From JBOGDS01 sp050743075 (GTDB lineage Bacteria > Actinomycetota > Actinomycetes > Jiangellales > Jiangellaceae): 29,739 nucleotides of DNA. Within the stretch, counting starts at the first letter, position 1, and every line of letters begins with the position of its first letter. A model generated the notes under the pieces. The model saw only the letters and a program-made list of their open reading frames with translations, ran no database searches and had not been told where the DNA came from. The stretch is taken from assembly GCA_050743075.1 (NCBI GenBank), contig JBOGDS010000044.1:1-29739 (forward strand). Direction: 5' to 3'. This document shows positions 1 to 6,936 of the stretch, in pieces. Both the position numbers and the translations under genes were made by a program.

Positions 1-112
1 GCGCCGGGCCGGCCGGCCGGCTGGCGCTTCGGCGGCGGCGTGGCGCAGCCGGGGCGGCATCTGTCGTGGTTGCTGTGCTGATCTGGTCCTCGGTGGTGCT
101 CTGGTCTTGCAT
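1..112 (-). CDS. rne: Ribonuclease E/G family protein, N-terminal fragment (runs off window)
   Basis: Only the first 37 codons are visible; the gene continues beyond position 1. The ATG is at 112-110 with GGGAG about 9 nt upstream. The peptide begins with an acidic/polar stretch (MQDQSTTEDQ), then an Ala/Pro run, then PRRRRSASRPAGPA. The Arg-rich stretch followed by SRPAGP is typical of the unstructured N-terminal extension of actinobacterial RNase E/G, which processes rRNA and mRNA. The neighbourhood agrees: in many actinomycetes the TIGR03936 gene is followed by an RNase E/G gene on the same strand. No catalytic (S1, DNase-like) domain is in view, so the call rests on the N-terminal composition and the context. 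Confidence 0.6.
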   Translation of the reverse strand, partial: MQDQSTTEDQISTATTTDAAPAAPRRRRSASRPAGPA

Positions 113-200
113 GCGGGTGTACTCCCGTCGGCCCGTGACGCTGGGGCGCCGCGCCGGTGAAGCGCGCTGCTCGCCGCGTCAGGGCTCTTGTCGGCCGTCG

Positions 201-217
201 GCGCCCGTGTCGGGCGC
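201..217. terminator. GC hairpin between TIGR03936 and rne genes
   Basis: A perfect 7-bp stem (GCGCCCG / CGGGCGC) with a 3-nt loop lies in the 140-nt gap between the TIGR03936 stop and the RNase E/G start. There is no T tract. It may be a weak terminator or a structured element in the 5' leader of the RNase gene; the sequence does not decide between these. Confidence 0.3.
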
Positions 218-252
218 GACGGAGAAGCCTGCGGTCGGCGACGTCCTCCGGT

Positions 253-1059
253 CTAGGCGTCAGCGGGCTTCGCCAGCGCCTCCGCGTCGGCACGCCCGGG
301 GTGGGCAGCGTCGCGGTCGGGCTCCAACGGATCACCCACCGTGCCGGACTGCTCGTCGAGCGGCCCCTGCGCCAGCCTGGTCACCAGTGGCATTGCCAGC
401 GGAGATTGCGGCGGCGCGAAGTCGGCCACACTACGGAGCCCGGCGAGGACATCGTCGGGTCGGACGGTCAGTGGTCCGTGCCGTACGACCACCCTCAGTA
501 TCGCACACGGGGGGTCATGACATTCCCGATCGGTCACGGCGAGCCGGACCACGGCCGCCCTGGCGTCCAGCGTGCGAACGCCGTTCTTGGTCATCCGCTG
601 GACCTCGATCGACGACGACTCGAGGAAGGCCGCCGCCGCAGCGGCCGCGGCGTCCGGCGTGAGACCGGGCAGGCGGAGCTCCCAGTCCGATGCCTCCAGC
701 CGGTCGGCCAGCGAGCCGTGCGTGGCTTCCACGACCTCGACGACGTCCAGGCCGGCGGGCAGCGCCGCATCCAGCGATCCGGCCAGGGCGGCAGGGTCAC
801 ACTGCCTGGTGACCGCGATCTCCAGGTACTCCGCCTCCGACGCGGCGCCGGTCGGAGCGGCGCCCGCGTACGAGACCTTGGGGTGCGGCGTGAAGCCCTG
901 CGAGTAGGCGATCGGGACGCCGGCCCGGCGAAGCGCCCGCTCGAACGCACGCTGGAAGTCGCGGTGGCTGGTGAACCGGAGCCGACCCCGCTTCGCGAAC
1001 CGGACCCGCAGCCGCTGCACCGCAGGTGGGCCGGCGTGGGGCGGGGTGTTGGCTGGCAT
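253..1059 (-). CDS. TIGR03936 family (DUF2344) radical SAM-associated protein
   Basis: This 268-aa protein belongs to the DUF2344/TIGR03936 family, the usual partner of the TIGR03960 B12-binding radical SAM enzymes. In some bacteria the two are one polypeptide; the reaction is not established. Visible family features are the N-terminal core QRLRVRFAKRGRLRFTSHRD (residues about 15-34), the segment YSQGFTPHPKVSYA (about 52-65) and ASEAEYLE (about 73-80). The C-terminal 60 residues are Ala/Asp/Pro-rich and look disordered. The protein has no cysteine cluster of its own. The ATG at 1059 is preceded by only a weak purine stretch; TACCGT, 9 nt upstream, could be a -10 box. Its partner gene (4727-2796) usually abuts it, but here it is 1.7 kb upstream, so this copy probably needs its own promoter. 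Confidence 0.85.
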   Translation of the reverse strand: MPANTPPHAGPPAVQRLRVRFAKRGRLRFTSHRDFQRAFERALRRAGVPIAYSQGFTPHPKVSYAGAAPTGAASEAEYLEIAVTRQCDPAALAGSLDAALPAGLDVVEVVEATHGSLADRLEASDWELRLPGLTPDAAAAAAAAFLESSSIEVQRMTKNGVRTLDARAAVVRLAVTDRECHDPPCAILRVVVRHGPLTVRPDDVLAGLRSVADFAPPQSPLAMPLVTRLAQGPLDEQSGTVGDPLEPDRDAAHPGRADAEALAKPADA

Positions 1060-1209
1060 GACACCGCCACGGTAGCGCTCCGTTCTTGATCACCGCCCCG
1101 AGCCGGCGCCGCGCGGGAACTGCCGCCATGACACCAGTGGACCTTCGCACTTTCCCTGACTTCGATGGCCCGGACCGGGACATGGAGGATGTTGTGGTGG
1201 ACTTCCCCG

Positions 1210-1236
1210 GCGTGGGCACCTTGGGTGTGCCCACGC
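1210..1236. terminator. Hairpin with perfect 10-bp stem before the 72-bp repeats
   Basis: GCGTGGGCAC (1210-1219) pairs perfectly with GTGCCCACGC (1227-1236) across a 7-nt loop. The last two bases of the right arm are also the first two of the first 72-bp repeat. No T-run follows on either strand. It may be a terminator or one end of a small repeated element. Confidence 0.35.
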
Positions 1237-1378
1237 GGCCACGTTGAGGTCGCAGTTCCCAAGGATGGAAGCGACGACCGGCGCCAGAGTCGATAGCGCG
1301 CTCGGGGCGGCCACGTTGAGGTCGCAGTTCCCAAGGATGGAAGCGACGACCGGCGCCAGAGTCGATAGCGCGCTCGGG
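1235..1378. repeat. Perfect 72-bp direct tandem duplication (2 copies)
   Basis: Two head-to-tail copies, 1235-1306 and 1307-1378, are identical over 72 bp. Each begins GCGGCCACGTTGAGGTCGC and ends GCGCGCTCGGG. The length is a multiple of three, so frames on both strands stay open through both copies, but neither frame resembles a known protein. Identity over 144 bp in non-coding sequence indicates a recent duplication or a repeat that is being homogenised. Confidence 0.95.
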
Positions 1379-1508
1379 TCAACTTCGGCATGGGGGGCAC
1401 ATCCGGTCGGGCGGGCGGGGCTCCTACTCGAATAGGTGGCCGGTGGCGGCCGGGACGGCGGTCAAGCCGGTCCGGGCTTGGGGTACGGCGTGCGGGCGGG
1501 TGCGATCA

Positions 1509-1542
1509 CGACGGCTGCGCGGTCGCGACGGCTGCGCGGTCG
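1509..1542. repeat. 17-bp tandem duplication
   Basis: CGACGGCTGCGCGGTCG occurs twice in a row (1509-1525, 1526-1542), followed by a partial third start. It is a short GC-rich duplication in the gene-poor stretch, with no apparent function. Confidence 0.8.
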
Positions 1543-1734
1543 CGGCGGCCACCGGCAGGACAGGCGTAGCGGTAGTTGCCGAGGGCCGCACCCTGGTCGC
1601 GCCGATGGCGTCCAGGGCCGTGGCGAGCCACCGCGCCGGGTGTTCCCATGGGCGGCGTAGCGGGGCTGCGAGGCGGCGCAGCATGGCCTCAAAGGACGCG
1701 GGCCTGGTAGATCAGGCCGACGTGCCCGCCGAGC

Positions 1735-1862
1735 CTAACCCGGCTCCGGCGACGACGTCCCAAACGGGGACACCAACTGCTGCTCTCCATCGGTCATGAT
1801 CACGTGCACTCCTTCAGATCAGAGGTCGATCTTCGTACACAGACCATCTGACACCCCGGCGG
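1735..1862 (-). mobile_element. Possible insertion-sequence left end with truncated transposase start
   Basis: On the minus strand, a stretch ending TCTGATCTGAAGGAGTGCAC places a near-perfect AAGGAG Shine-Dalgarno sequence before GTG ATC ATG. A 20-codon ORF (MTDGEQQLVSPFGTSSPEPG, 1797-1735) follows and then stops. The layout resembles the 5' end of an actinobacterial IS (IS256-type) whose transposase gene has been lost. This rests on remembered resemblance plus the presence of a good ribosome site with no gene behind it. I could not find a matching right end. Confidence 0.25.
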
Positions 1863-1981
1863 CGACACCGCACAGGCCGCCGGGCCCGTGGAGGCCGTAC
1901 GCGAGGTGCGCGACATGTAAACCCCCAGGCCCAGCATCACGTCCTACCAGGCAATCGATCCGGACACGGAAAGGAACGGCC

Positions 1982-2536
1982 ATGAAGTTTCGGCACTCGA
2001 TCCTGGCGGTGATCGTGGCCCTTGTCAGCACGATCGCGCTCACCGCGCCGGCGGCACACGCCCGCGCCCCCTACTGCGGCATCACCTGGGGATCTCTGGC
2101 CAAGGCCTCGGACTCCTCCAACGTGGCCTCCCTGACCAACGTTCGAGCCGGCCGGCACGCCTGCTTCGATCGGCTGGTCCTGGACTACGCCGGCGACGCC
2201 GGCGGCTACCAGGTCCGGTACGTGACCCAGATCCGGGGACTGGGTCTGGATGCGCCGGTCGACCTTCGCGGAGGCGCCTTGGTGGAGATCGTCGTCCAGA
2301 CGCCCTACGGCGAGGACGAGCCCAGCGTCTCGGCCACCTACTCGCCACGCAATCCTGGCGAGCTGGTCGACGTCGCCGGCTGGCGGACCTTCGGTCAGGT
2401 CAGCCTGGTGGAGGTCCACGAGAGCCAGCTCACTGTCGGACTCGGCGTGCGAGCCCGCCTGCCGTTCCGGGTGTTCACCCTCGACGGTCCCGGTCACGGT
2501 TCGCGGCTGGTCATCGATGTCGCCCACCGCTGGTGA
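1982..2536 (+). CDS. Secreted AMIN-like domain protein
   Basis: This is a 184-aa exported protein. Residues 1-28 form a Sec signal peptide: basic MKFRH, a hydrophobic core, and a likely cut after AHA. The mature part is a single small beta-rich domain resembling the AMIN-like domain of actinobacterial secreted proteins. It has an early CGITWGS, then FDRLVLDY, YVTQI and VDLRGGALVEIVV, and a closing RLVIDVAHRW in which the hydrophobic-Asp-hydrophobic end is characteristic. Two cysteines (CGIT and HACF) could form a disulfide. AMIN domains elsewhere bind cell-wall or periplasmic partners; the role of this single-domain version is unknown. The ATG at 1982 follows GGAAAGGAA at good distance; an upstream in-frame ATG at 1796 lacks such a site. 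It sits alone, on the opposite strand from the genes flanking it. Confidence 0.8.
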   Translation: MKFRHSILAVIVALVSTIALTAPAAHARAPYCGITWGSLAKASDSSNVASLTNVRAGRHACFDRLVLDYAGDAGGYQVRYVTQIRGLGLDAPVDLRGGALVEIVVQTPYGEDEPSVSATYSPRNPGELVDVAGWRTFGQVSLVEVHESQLTVGLGVRARLPFRVFTLDGPGHGSRLVIDVAHRW

Positions 2537-2540
2537 GGAG

Positions 2541-2728
2541 CCGTTTATGCCGCTTGCGCCGTCGTCGGCCGGGGATGCCATGCTTGCGATTGTCGAAGAT
2601 CGCGAGCCGCTCGTGGACGTAGCTGTCGATCGTGGAGAACTGCCCGGCTGAGTTGCCGATGCGAATGTACGCTGCCCAGCCCCGCAGCACGGGGTTGAGG
2701 TCGGCCGCCACGGCCGCCACGGCCGCCA
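2541..2728 (-). pseudogene. Group II intron reverse transcriptase/maturase, C-terminal fragment
   Basis: The minus-strand frame carries LNPVLRGWAAYIRIGNSAGQ, then a segment ending DSYVHERL and a basic tail (RKHGIPGRRRRKRHKR). This is the maturase (GIIM) signature found near the C-terminus of group II intron-encoded reverse transcriptases: a helix with NPxLRGWxxYxRxGN, then xxDxYVxxRL, then KHG. The palm/finger RT domains (YADD) are absent and the upstream sequence is unrelated Ala/Gly-rich text. The 3' end abuts the opposite-strand AMIN-like gene, so intron domains V and VI, expected just downstream, are missing. It is a dead remnant lying between the two radical SAM-system genes. Confidence 0.75.
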
Positions 2729-2795
2729 GCGCCTGGCCCGAGCCCGGCGACCGTGCCAGAAGGCAGGCGGCTTGACACCCACCCACATGGGATGT

Positions 2796-4727
2796 CTAGA
2801 CCGTGACAAGGGGCAGGAGCTTCCGGCCGGTGGGGCCGATCTGGATCTCGGTGCCCATCTGCGGGCAGACGCCGCAGTCGAAGCACGGCGTCCACCGGCA
2901 GTCGTCGACCTCGACCTCGTCGACGGCGTCTTGCCAGTCCTCCCACAACCAGTCACGGTCAAGTCCCGATTCGAGGTGGTCCCAGGGCAGCACCTCGGCA
3001 TACTCGCGCTCGCGCGTCGTGTACCAGCCGAGGTCGACCGGCTCGTCCGCCAGGGCGGCCGCGGCGGCCGTGACCCAGCGCTCGTAGGAGAAGTGCTCGC
3101 TCCACCCGTCGAAGCGGCCGCCGTCCTCCCACGCCGTGCGGATAACGCGACCGACCCGCCGGTCGCCCCGCGCGAGGAGCCCCTCGATCACGGAGGGCTT
3201 GCCGTCGTGGTAGCGGAATCCGATCGCCTTGGCGTACCTGCGGTCGCCGCGGATCGCGTCGCGCAGCTTGGCCAGCCGGGCGTCAACGGTCTCGGCGTCG
3301 CACTGCGCGGCCCATTGGAACGGGGTGTGCGGCTTGGGGACGAACCCGCCGATCGAGACGGTGCACCGGATGTCGCGGTGGCCGGATGCGTCGCGGCCGG
3401 CGGCGATGACCTTCCTCGCAAGGTCAGCGATCGCGACCACGTCGTCGTCGGTCTCCGTGGGCAGCCCGCACATGAAGTAGAGCTTCACCTGCCGCCAGCC
3501 GTGGCCGTAGGCCGTCGTGACCGTGCGGATCAGGTCGTCCTCGGTGACCATCTTGTTGATCACCTTGCGCATCCGCTCGGTGCCGCCTTCGGGGGCGAAC
3601 GTCAGACCCGACCGGCGCCCGTTGCGGGACAGCTCGTTCGCCAGGGTGACGTTGAACGCGTCGACCCGGGTCGAGGGCAGCGACAGGGAGACGTTCGTAC
3701 CCTCGTACCGGTCGGCCAGCCCGGAAGCGATCGAGCCGATCTCGGAGTGATCGGCGCTGGACAGCGACAGCAGCCCCACCTCCTCGAAACCCGAGCGCTC
3801 GACACCCGTCTGCACCATGTCGCCGATCGCCGTGACAGAGCGCTCGCGGACCGGCCGGGTGATCATGCCGGCCTGGCAGAATCGGCAGCCCCTCGTGCAA
3901 CCGCGGAAGATCTCGACGCTGAACCGCTCGTGCACGGTCTCGGCCAGCGGCACCAGCGGCTTGCTCGGGTACGGCCAGGAGTCGAGGTCCATGACGGTGT
4001 GCTTGTGGACGCGCCAGGGAACCCCGGGCCGGTTCGGCGCGACGCGCTGGATGCGTCCGTCGGAGAGGTACGACACGTCATAGAACTTCGGCACATAGAC
4101 GCCGCCGGAAGCGGCCAGCCGCAGGAGCAGGCCGTCGCGACCACCAGGTCGGCCCTCGGCCTTCCACTCGCGGACGACCTCGGTGATCGCGAGGACGACC
4201 TCTTCGCCGTCGCCGAGGACGGCGGCGTCGAGGAAGTCGGCGATCGGCTCCGGGTTGAACGCCGCGTGCCCGCCTGCGATCACCACCGGATGCTCATCGG
4301 TGCGGTCGACGGCGTGCAGCGGGATGCCGGCCAGGTCGAGCGCGGTGAGCATGTTCGTGTAGCCGAGCTCGGTGGCGACCGAGATGCCGAGCAGGTCGAA
4401 CGCCGCAACCGGGCGGTGGGCGTCCACGGTGAACTGGCCGATGCTGTGCTCGCGCATCAGTGCTTCGAGGTCCGGCCAGACGGCGTAGGTGCGCTCGGCC
4501 AGCACGCCGTCGCGCTCGTTGAGTACCTCGTAGAGGATCTGTACACCCTGGTTGGGAAGGCCGACCTCGTACGCGTCCGGGTACATCAGCGCCCAGCGCA
4601 CCATCGGCGTCCCGGGCCGGTCCCATGGCTTGACCGTCGCGTTCAGCTCACCGCCGACATACTGGATCGGCTTCTGCACCCGCGGCAGGAGCGGCTCCAG
4701 TTGCGGGAACAGCGACTCGACCGGCAT
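2796..4727 (-). CDS. TIGR03960 family B12-binding-domain radical SAM protein
   Basis: This is a full-length 643-aa member of the TIGR03960 family. The N-terminal part (to about residue 200) carries the B12-binding-like region, with LMYPDAYEVGLPN (47-59) and VIAGGHAAFNPEP (149-161). The radical SAM core contains the CxxxCxxC cluster C277, C281, C284 (CTRGCRFCQAG), which should bind the 4Fe-4S cluster that cleaves S-adenosylmethionine. Near the C-terminus a second Cys-rich motif (CRWTPCFDCGVCPQMG, about 615-630) could hold another metal site. The substrate is unknown; tRNA or rRNA modification is often proposed because of the frequent RNase E/G neighbour. The ATG at 4727 has GGAGGG about 8 nt upstream. 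Its usual partner TIGR03936 is displaced 1.7 kb downstream by inserted DNA. Confidence 0.92.
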   Translation of the reverse strand: MPVESLFPQLEPLLPRVQKPIQYVGGELNATVKPWDRPGTPMVRWALMYPDAYEVGLPNQGVQILYEVLNERDGVLAERTYAVWPDLEALMREHSIGQFTVDAHRPVAAFDLLGISVATELGYTNMLTALDLAGIPLHAVDRTDEHPVVIAGGHAAFNPEPIADFLDAAVLGDGEEVVLAITEVVREWKAEGRPGGRDGLLLRLAASGGVYVPKFYDVSYLSDGRIQRVAPNRPGVPWRVHKHTVMDLDSWPYPSKPLVPLAETVHERFSVEIFRGCTRGCRFCQAGMITRPVRERSVTAIGDMVQTGVERSGFEEVGLLSLSSADHSEIGSIASGLADRYEGTNVSLSLPSTRVDAFNVTLANELSRNGRRSGLTFAPEGGTERMRKVINKMVTEDDLIRTVTTAYGHGWRQVKLYFMCGLPTETDDDVVAIADLARKVIAAGRDASGHRDIRCTVSIGGFVPKPHTPFQWAAQCDAETVDARLAKLRDAIRGDRRYAKAIGFRYHDGKPSVIEGLLARGDRRVGRVIRTAWEDGGRFDGWSEHFSYERWVTAAAAALADEPVDLGWYTTREREYAEVLPWDHLESGLDRDWLWEDWQDAVDEVEVDDCRWTPCFDCGVCPQMGTEIQIGPTGRKLLPLVTV

Positions 4728-4840
4728 GGAGATGCCCTCCGAGGATCGGGGGTGGGTGTACCGACCAGGGTAGCGGCCGGATCTCCCGTCGCGTCGGGTC
4801 CTATGCTTCGCCGCGACCGACCGCCAGATGGGAGGGCGCG
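4728..4840. promoter_or_regulatory. Divergent intergenic region between the radical SAM gene and mtnP
   Basis: The 113-bp gap separates two divergent genes and must hold both promoters. Candidate -10 hexamers of the TANNNT type are TATGCT at 4802-4807 (plus, toward mtnP) and TACCCT at 4772-4767 (minus, toward TIGR03960). Neither has a good TTGACA-like -35 box at 17 bp. Ribosome sites are GGGAGGG before the GTG at 4841 and GGAGGG before the ATG at 4727. Confidence 0.35.
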
Positions 4841-5653
4841 GTGACCACGTCGACCCCGAGGGCCGAGATCGGCGTGATCGGCGGTTCCGGATTCTACGAC
4901 CTGCTCGACGACGCCAGCGAGGTCCACGCCGACACTCCGTACGGACGCCCCAGCGACGCGATCACGCTGGGCCGGGTGGGCGATCGTCGGATCGCGTTCC
5001 TGCCTCGGCACGGCAGAGATCACGCGTTCCCGCCGCACCGGATCCCCTACCGCGCCAATCTGTGGGCGCTGCGGTCCCTCGGCGTGCGTCAACTGGTGGC
5101 GCCCTGCGCGGTGGGCAGCGTGAGCCCTGAGATCGGCCCGGGAAGGTTCGTCGTCCCGGATCAGGTCGTCGACCGGACGTCGGGTCGGGCCCAGACGTTC
5201 TACGACGACGGGGCCGTGCACGTGCCGTTCGCAGATCCTTACTGCCGCAGAGGTCGCGACCTCGTCCTGGCGCAGGCGCGAGCCGCCGGCCTCGATCCCG
5301 TGGACGGCGCGACGATGGTCGTCGTCGAGGGCCCCCGGTTCTCCACCCGCGCCGAGTCCCGCTGGTTCGCCGACCGGGGCTGGGCGGTGGTCAACATGAC
5401 CGGCCACCCCGAGGCCGTCCTCGCTCGCGAGCTGGCACTTTGCTACACCTGCGTCGCGCTGGTCACCGACCTCGACGCCGGTGTTGCCACCGGCGAGACC
5501 GTCACTCAGGATCAGGTGTTCCGGGTCTTCGCGGAGAACACCGCCCGCATGCGCGACCTCGTGCTCGACACGGTTGCCGCCCTGGACCTGGACCGCCGCT
5601 GCCCGTGCCCGCATGCGCTCGACGGGATCCGCCTGCCGTTCGACCTGCCCTGA
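4841..5653 (+). CDS. mtnP: S-methyl-5'-thioadenosine phosphorylase (or related purine nucleoside phosphorylase)
   Basis: This 270-aa enzyme of the PNP/MTAP family cleaves 5'-methylthioadenosine with phosphate to adenine and 5-methylthioribose-1-phosphate in the cytoplasm. Motifs run the length of the protein: phosphate loop GGSGF (14-18), LPRHGRDH (54-61), YRANLWAL (70-77), EIGPGRFVVPDQVVDRT (97-113), EGPRFSTRAES (163-173), VNMTGHPEAVLA (184-195), and TDLD (209-212), which corresponds to the base-recognising Asp region (TDYD in human MTAP). Most MTAPs have MT-x-x-PE at the NMT motif; here it is NMTGHPE. The start is GTG 4841 with GGGAGGG upstream. Some actinobacterial homologues prefer other purine nucleosides, so substrate is inferred from family. 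The epimerase gene follows after a short gap and is probably co-transcribed. Confidence 0.88.
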   Translation: MTTSTPRAEIGVIGGSGFYDLLDDASEVHADTPYGRPSDAITLGRVGDRRIAFLPRHGRDHAFPPHRIPYRANLWALRSLGVRQLVAPCAVGSVSPEIGPGRFVVPDQVVDRTSGRAQTFYDDGAVHVPFADPYCRRGRDLVLAQARAAGLDPVDGATMVVVEGPRFSTRAESRWFADRGWAVVNMTGHPEAVLARELALCYTCVALVTDLDAGVATGETVTQDQVFRVFAENTARMRDLVLDTVAALDLDRRCPCPHALDGIRLPFDLP

Positions 5654-5714
5654 CGAATCCATGACGGGCACGGGGCCGCTGACGGCCACCCCCCTTGTGC
5701 GTACGGTGGCGGTC

Positions 5715-6731
5715 GTGCGTGCTCTGGTCACCGGCGGTGCCGGGTTCATCGGCTCCCACGTCGTCGATGCCCTGGTGGCAGCCGGACACGACGTCGTCGT
5801 CCTCGACCTCGGGGCCGGTGCCGTACCAGGGGACGTTCGCGACCCGGACACGCTGGACCGGGTCGTGCCGGGGATGGATGTGGTGCTCCACCACGCCGCG
5901 AAGGTCGGGCTCGGCGTCGACGCCCAGGACCTGCCCGCCTACGCCGACACGAACGTCACCGGCACCGCGATGCTGCTGGCGGCCATGGCCCGAGCCGGCG
6001 TACGCCGGCTGGTGCTCGCCAGCTCGATGGTCGTCTACGGCGAGGGGCGATACCGCTGCCCGGGTCACGACCTCGTCCGGCCCGCGCCGCGGCAGCCCGC
6101 GGATCTCGACGCGGGCCGGTTCGACCCGCGGTGCCCCCGCTGCGACGGCCCGCTGGACTGGGCGGCCGTCACCGAGAATGCGCCGCTCGAGCCGACCAAC
6201 ACCTACGCGGCCACCAAGGTCGCCCAGGAGCACCTCGCCCGAGCCTGGGCAACCTCCACAGGCGGCGCCGCCGTCGCGCTCCGCTACCACAACGTGTACG
6301 GGCCGCGTATGCCCAGGGACACGCCGTACGCGGGTGTGGCGGCGATCTTCCGCTCCGCCCTGCTGCGGGGGGAGGCGCCGACGGTGCACGAAGACGGCGG
6401 CCAGCTGCGCGACTTCGTACACGTGCGCGACGTGGCAGTGGCCAACCTGGCCGGCCTGGACCGCGTCACCACCCTCGCGGCTGGAGGGTTCGAGCCGTAC
6501 AACATCGCATCCGGCCAGCCGCGCTCGGTGGGGGAGATTGCGACTGCGCTGGCCGCAGAGTTCGGCGGGCCGGCACCGGTCATCACGGGCACATGGCGAG
6601 CCGGCGACGCCCGGCACATCGTGGCCTCCCCGGCGGCTGCGCGAGAGGACCTGGGCTTCTCCGCGAGCGTCGCCTTCTCCGACGGCATGCGCGAGCTCGC
6701 CGCCGAGTTGTCAGGGCCGAGACGCGGCTGA
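5715..6731 (+). CDS. NAD-dependent nucleotide-sugar epimerase with zinc-ribbon insertion (dTDP-L-rhamnose 4-epimerase-like)
   Basis: This is a 338-aa extended short-chain dehydrogenase. It has the Rossmann motif TGGAGFIG (6-13), an SSM active-site Ser region (103-105), catalytic YxxxK at Y164/K168, and RYHNVYGPRMP in the substrate domain. Between the Ser and Tyr is an insertion containing CPGH (C115, H118) and CPRC (C140, C143), a likely zinc-binding ribbon. This matches dTDP-L-rhamnose 4-epimerase-like enzymes with RCPxH...CPxC, rather than ordinary GalE. The enzyme presumably epimerises or reduces a nucleotide sugar feeding glycosyltransferases. Start choice is uncertain: GTG 5715 puts the Rossmann strand right at the N-terminus (VRALVTGGAG); in-frame GTG 5697 and ATG 5661 are also open, and none has a clear Shine-Dalgarno sequence. 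It converges with the histidine kinase gene. Confidence 0.85.
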   Translation: MRALVTGGAGFIGSHVVDALVAAGHDVVVLDLGAGAVPGDVRDPDTLDRVVPGMDVVLHHAAKVGLGVDAQDLPAYADTNVTGTAMLLAAMARAGVRRLVLASSMVVYGEGRYRCPGHDLVRPAPRQPADLDAGRFDPRCPRCDGPLDWAAVTENAPLEPTNTYAATKVAQEHLARAWATSTGGAAVALRYHNVYGPRMPRDTPYAGVAAIFRSALLRGEAPTVHEDGGQLRDFVHVRDVAVANLAGLDRVTTLAAGGFEPYNIASGQPRSVGEIATALAAEFGGPAPVITGTWRAGDARHIVASPAAAREDLGFSASVAFSDGMRELAAELSGPRRG

Positions 6732-6772
6732 CCTGCGCCGAAGCCGTGCAGGGCGATGCCGCCAGCGAGCCA

Positions 6773-6881
6773 GACTTCGCTGGCCACACCGGACCTCGCT
6801 GTCTGAGGCGGCGGCCAGACCCGCGATCTCGCCGCTTTGACGCCGCTGCAGACAGCGAGGTCCGCTACAGACAGCGAAGTC
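6773..6881. repeat. Nested inverted repeat at a convergent gene end
   Basis: Two pairs of perfect arms are nested. The outer arms are GACTTCGCTG (6773-6782) and CAGCGAAGTC (6872-6881); the inner arms are CGGACCTCGCTGTCTG (6790-6805) and CAGACAGCGAGGTCCG (6849-6864). The arms share the motif TTCGCTG/CTCGCTGTCTG, so the right half also contains CAGACAGCGA twice. The 43-nt centre has further GGCGGCG/CGCCGC pairing potential. The structure lies in the 205-nt gap between the convergent epimerase and histidine kinase genes, where it could be a bidirectional terminator. Its length and internal repetition also suit a dispersed REP/MITE-like element. No protein gene is seen in this gap. Confidence 0.85.
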
Positions 6882-6936
6882 AGGAGCCGCCGTCCAACCC
6901 GGCCGTACGCCCGCGCCGGGTTTGCAGGTTGCCCTC

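Larger units (their letters stand above)
1060..1981. other. Gene-poor insertion between TIGR03936 and the AMIN-like gene
   Basis: I see no convincing protein gene in these 920 bases. The stretch holds a 10-bp-stem hairpin (1210-1236), a perfect 72-bp tandem duplication (1235-1378), a 17-bp tandem duplication (1509-1542), and a candidate insertion-sequence end with a strong Shine-Dalgarno sequence before a 20-codon ORF (minus strand, 1797-1735). Short frames such as 1424-1684 on the minus strand are Arg/Ala/Pro-rich and match no family I know; I read them as chance frames or decayed sequence. The whole stretch interrupts two genes that are normally adjacent. Confidence 0.6.

Noticed and set aside
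1057..1136. CATGACACC at two places near 1057 and 1127 and again in the 30-bp repeats
   Set aside because: The shared word is 9 nt with no further alignment around it; not enough to link the elements.
591..1400. Long minus-strand frame over the 72-bp repeats
   Set aside because: It overlaps the TIGR03936 gene in another frame, is Arg/Ser/Pro-rich, and stays open through the repeat only because the unit is 72 bp.
2772..4844. 690-codon plus-strand frame opposite the radical SAM gene
   Set aside because: It is the complementary shadow of a high-GC gene; no domain, and the opposite strand has a full TIGR03960 protein.
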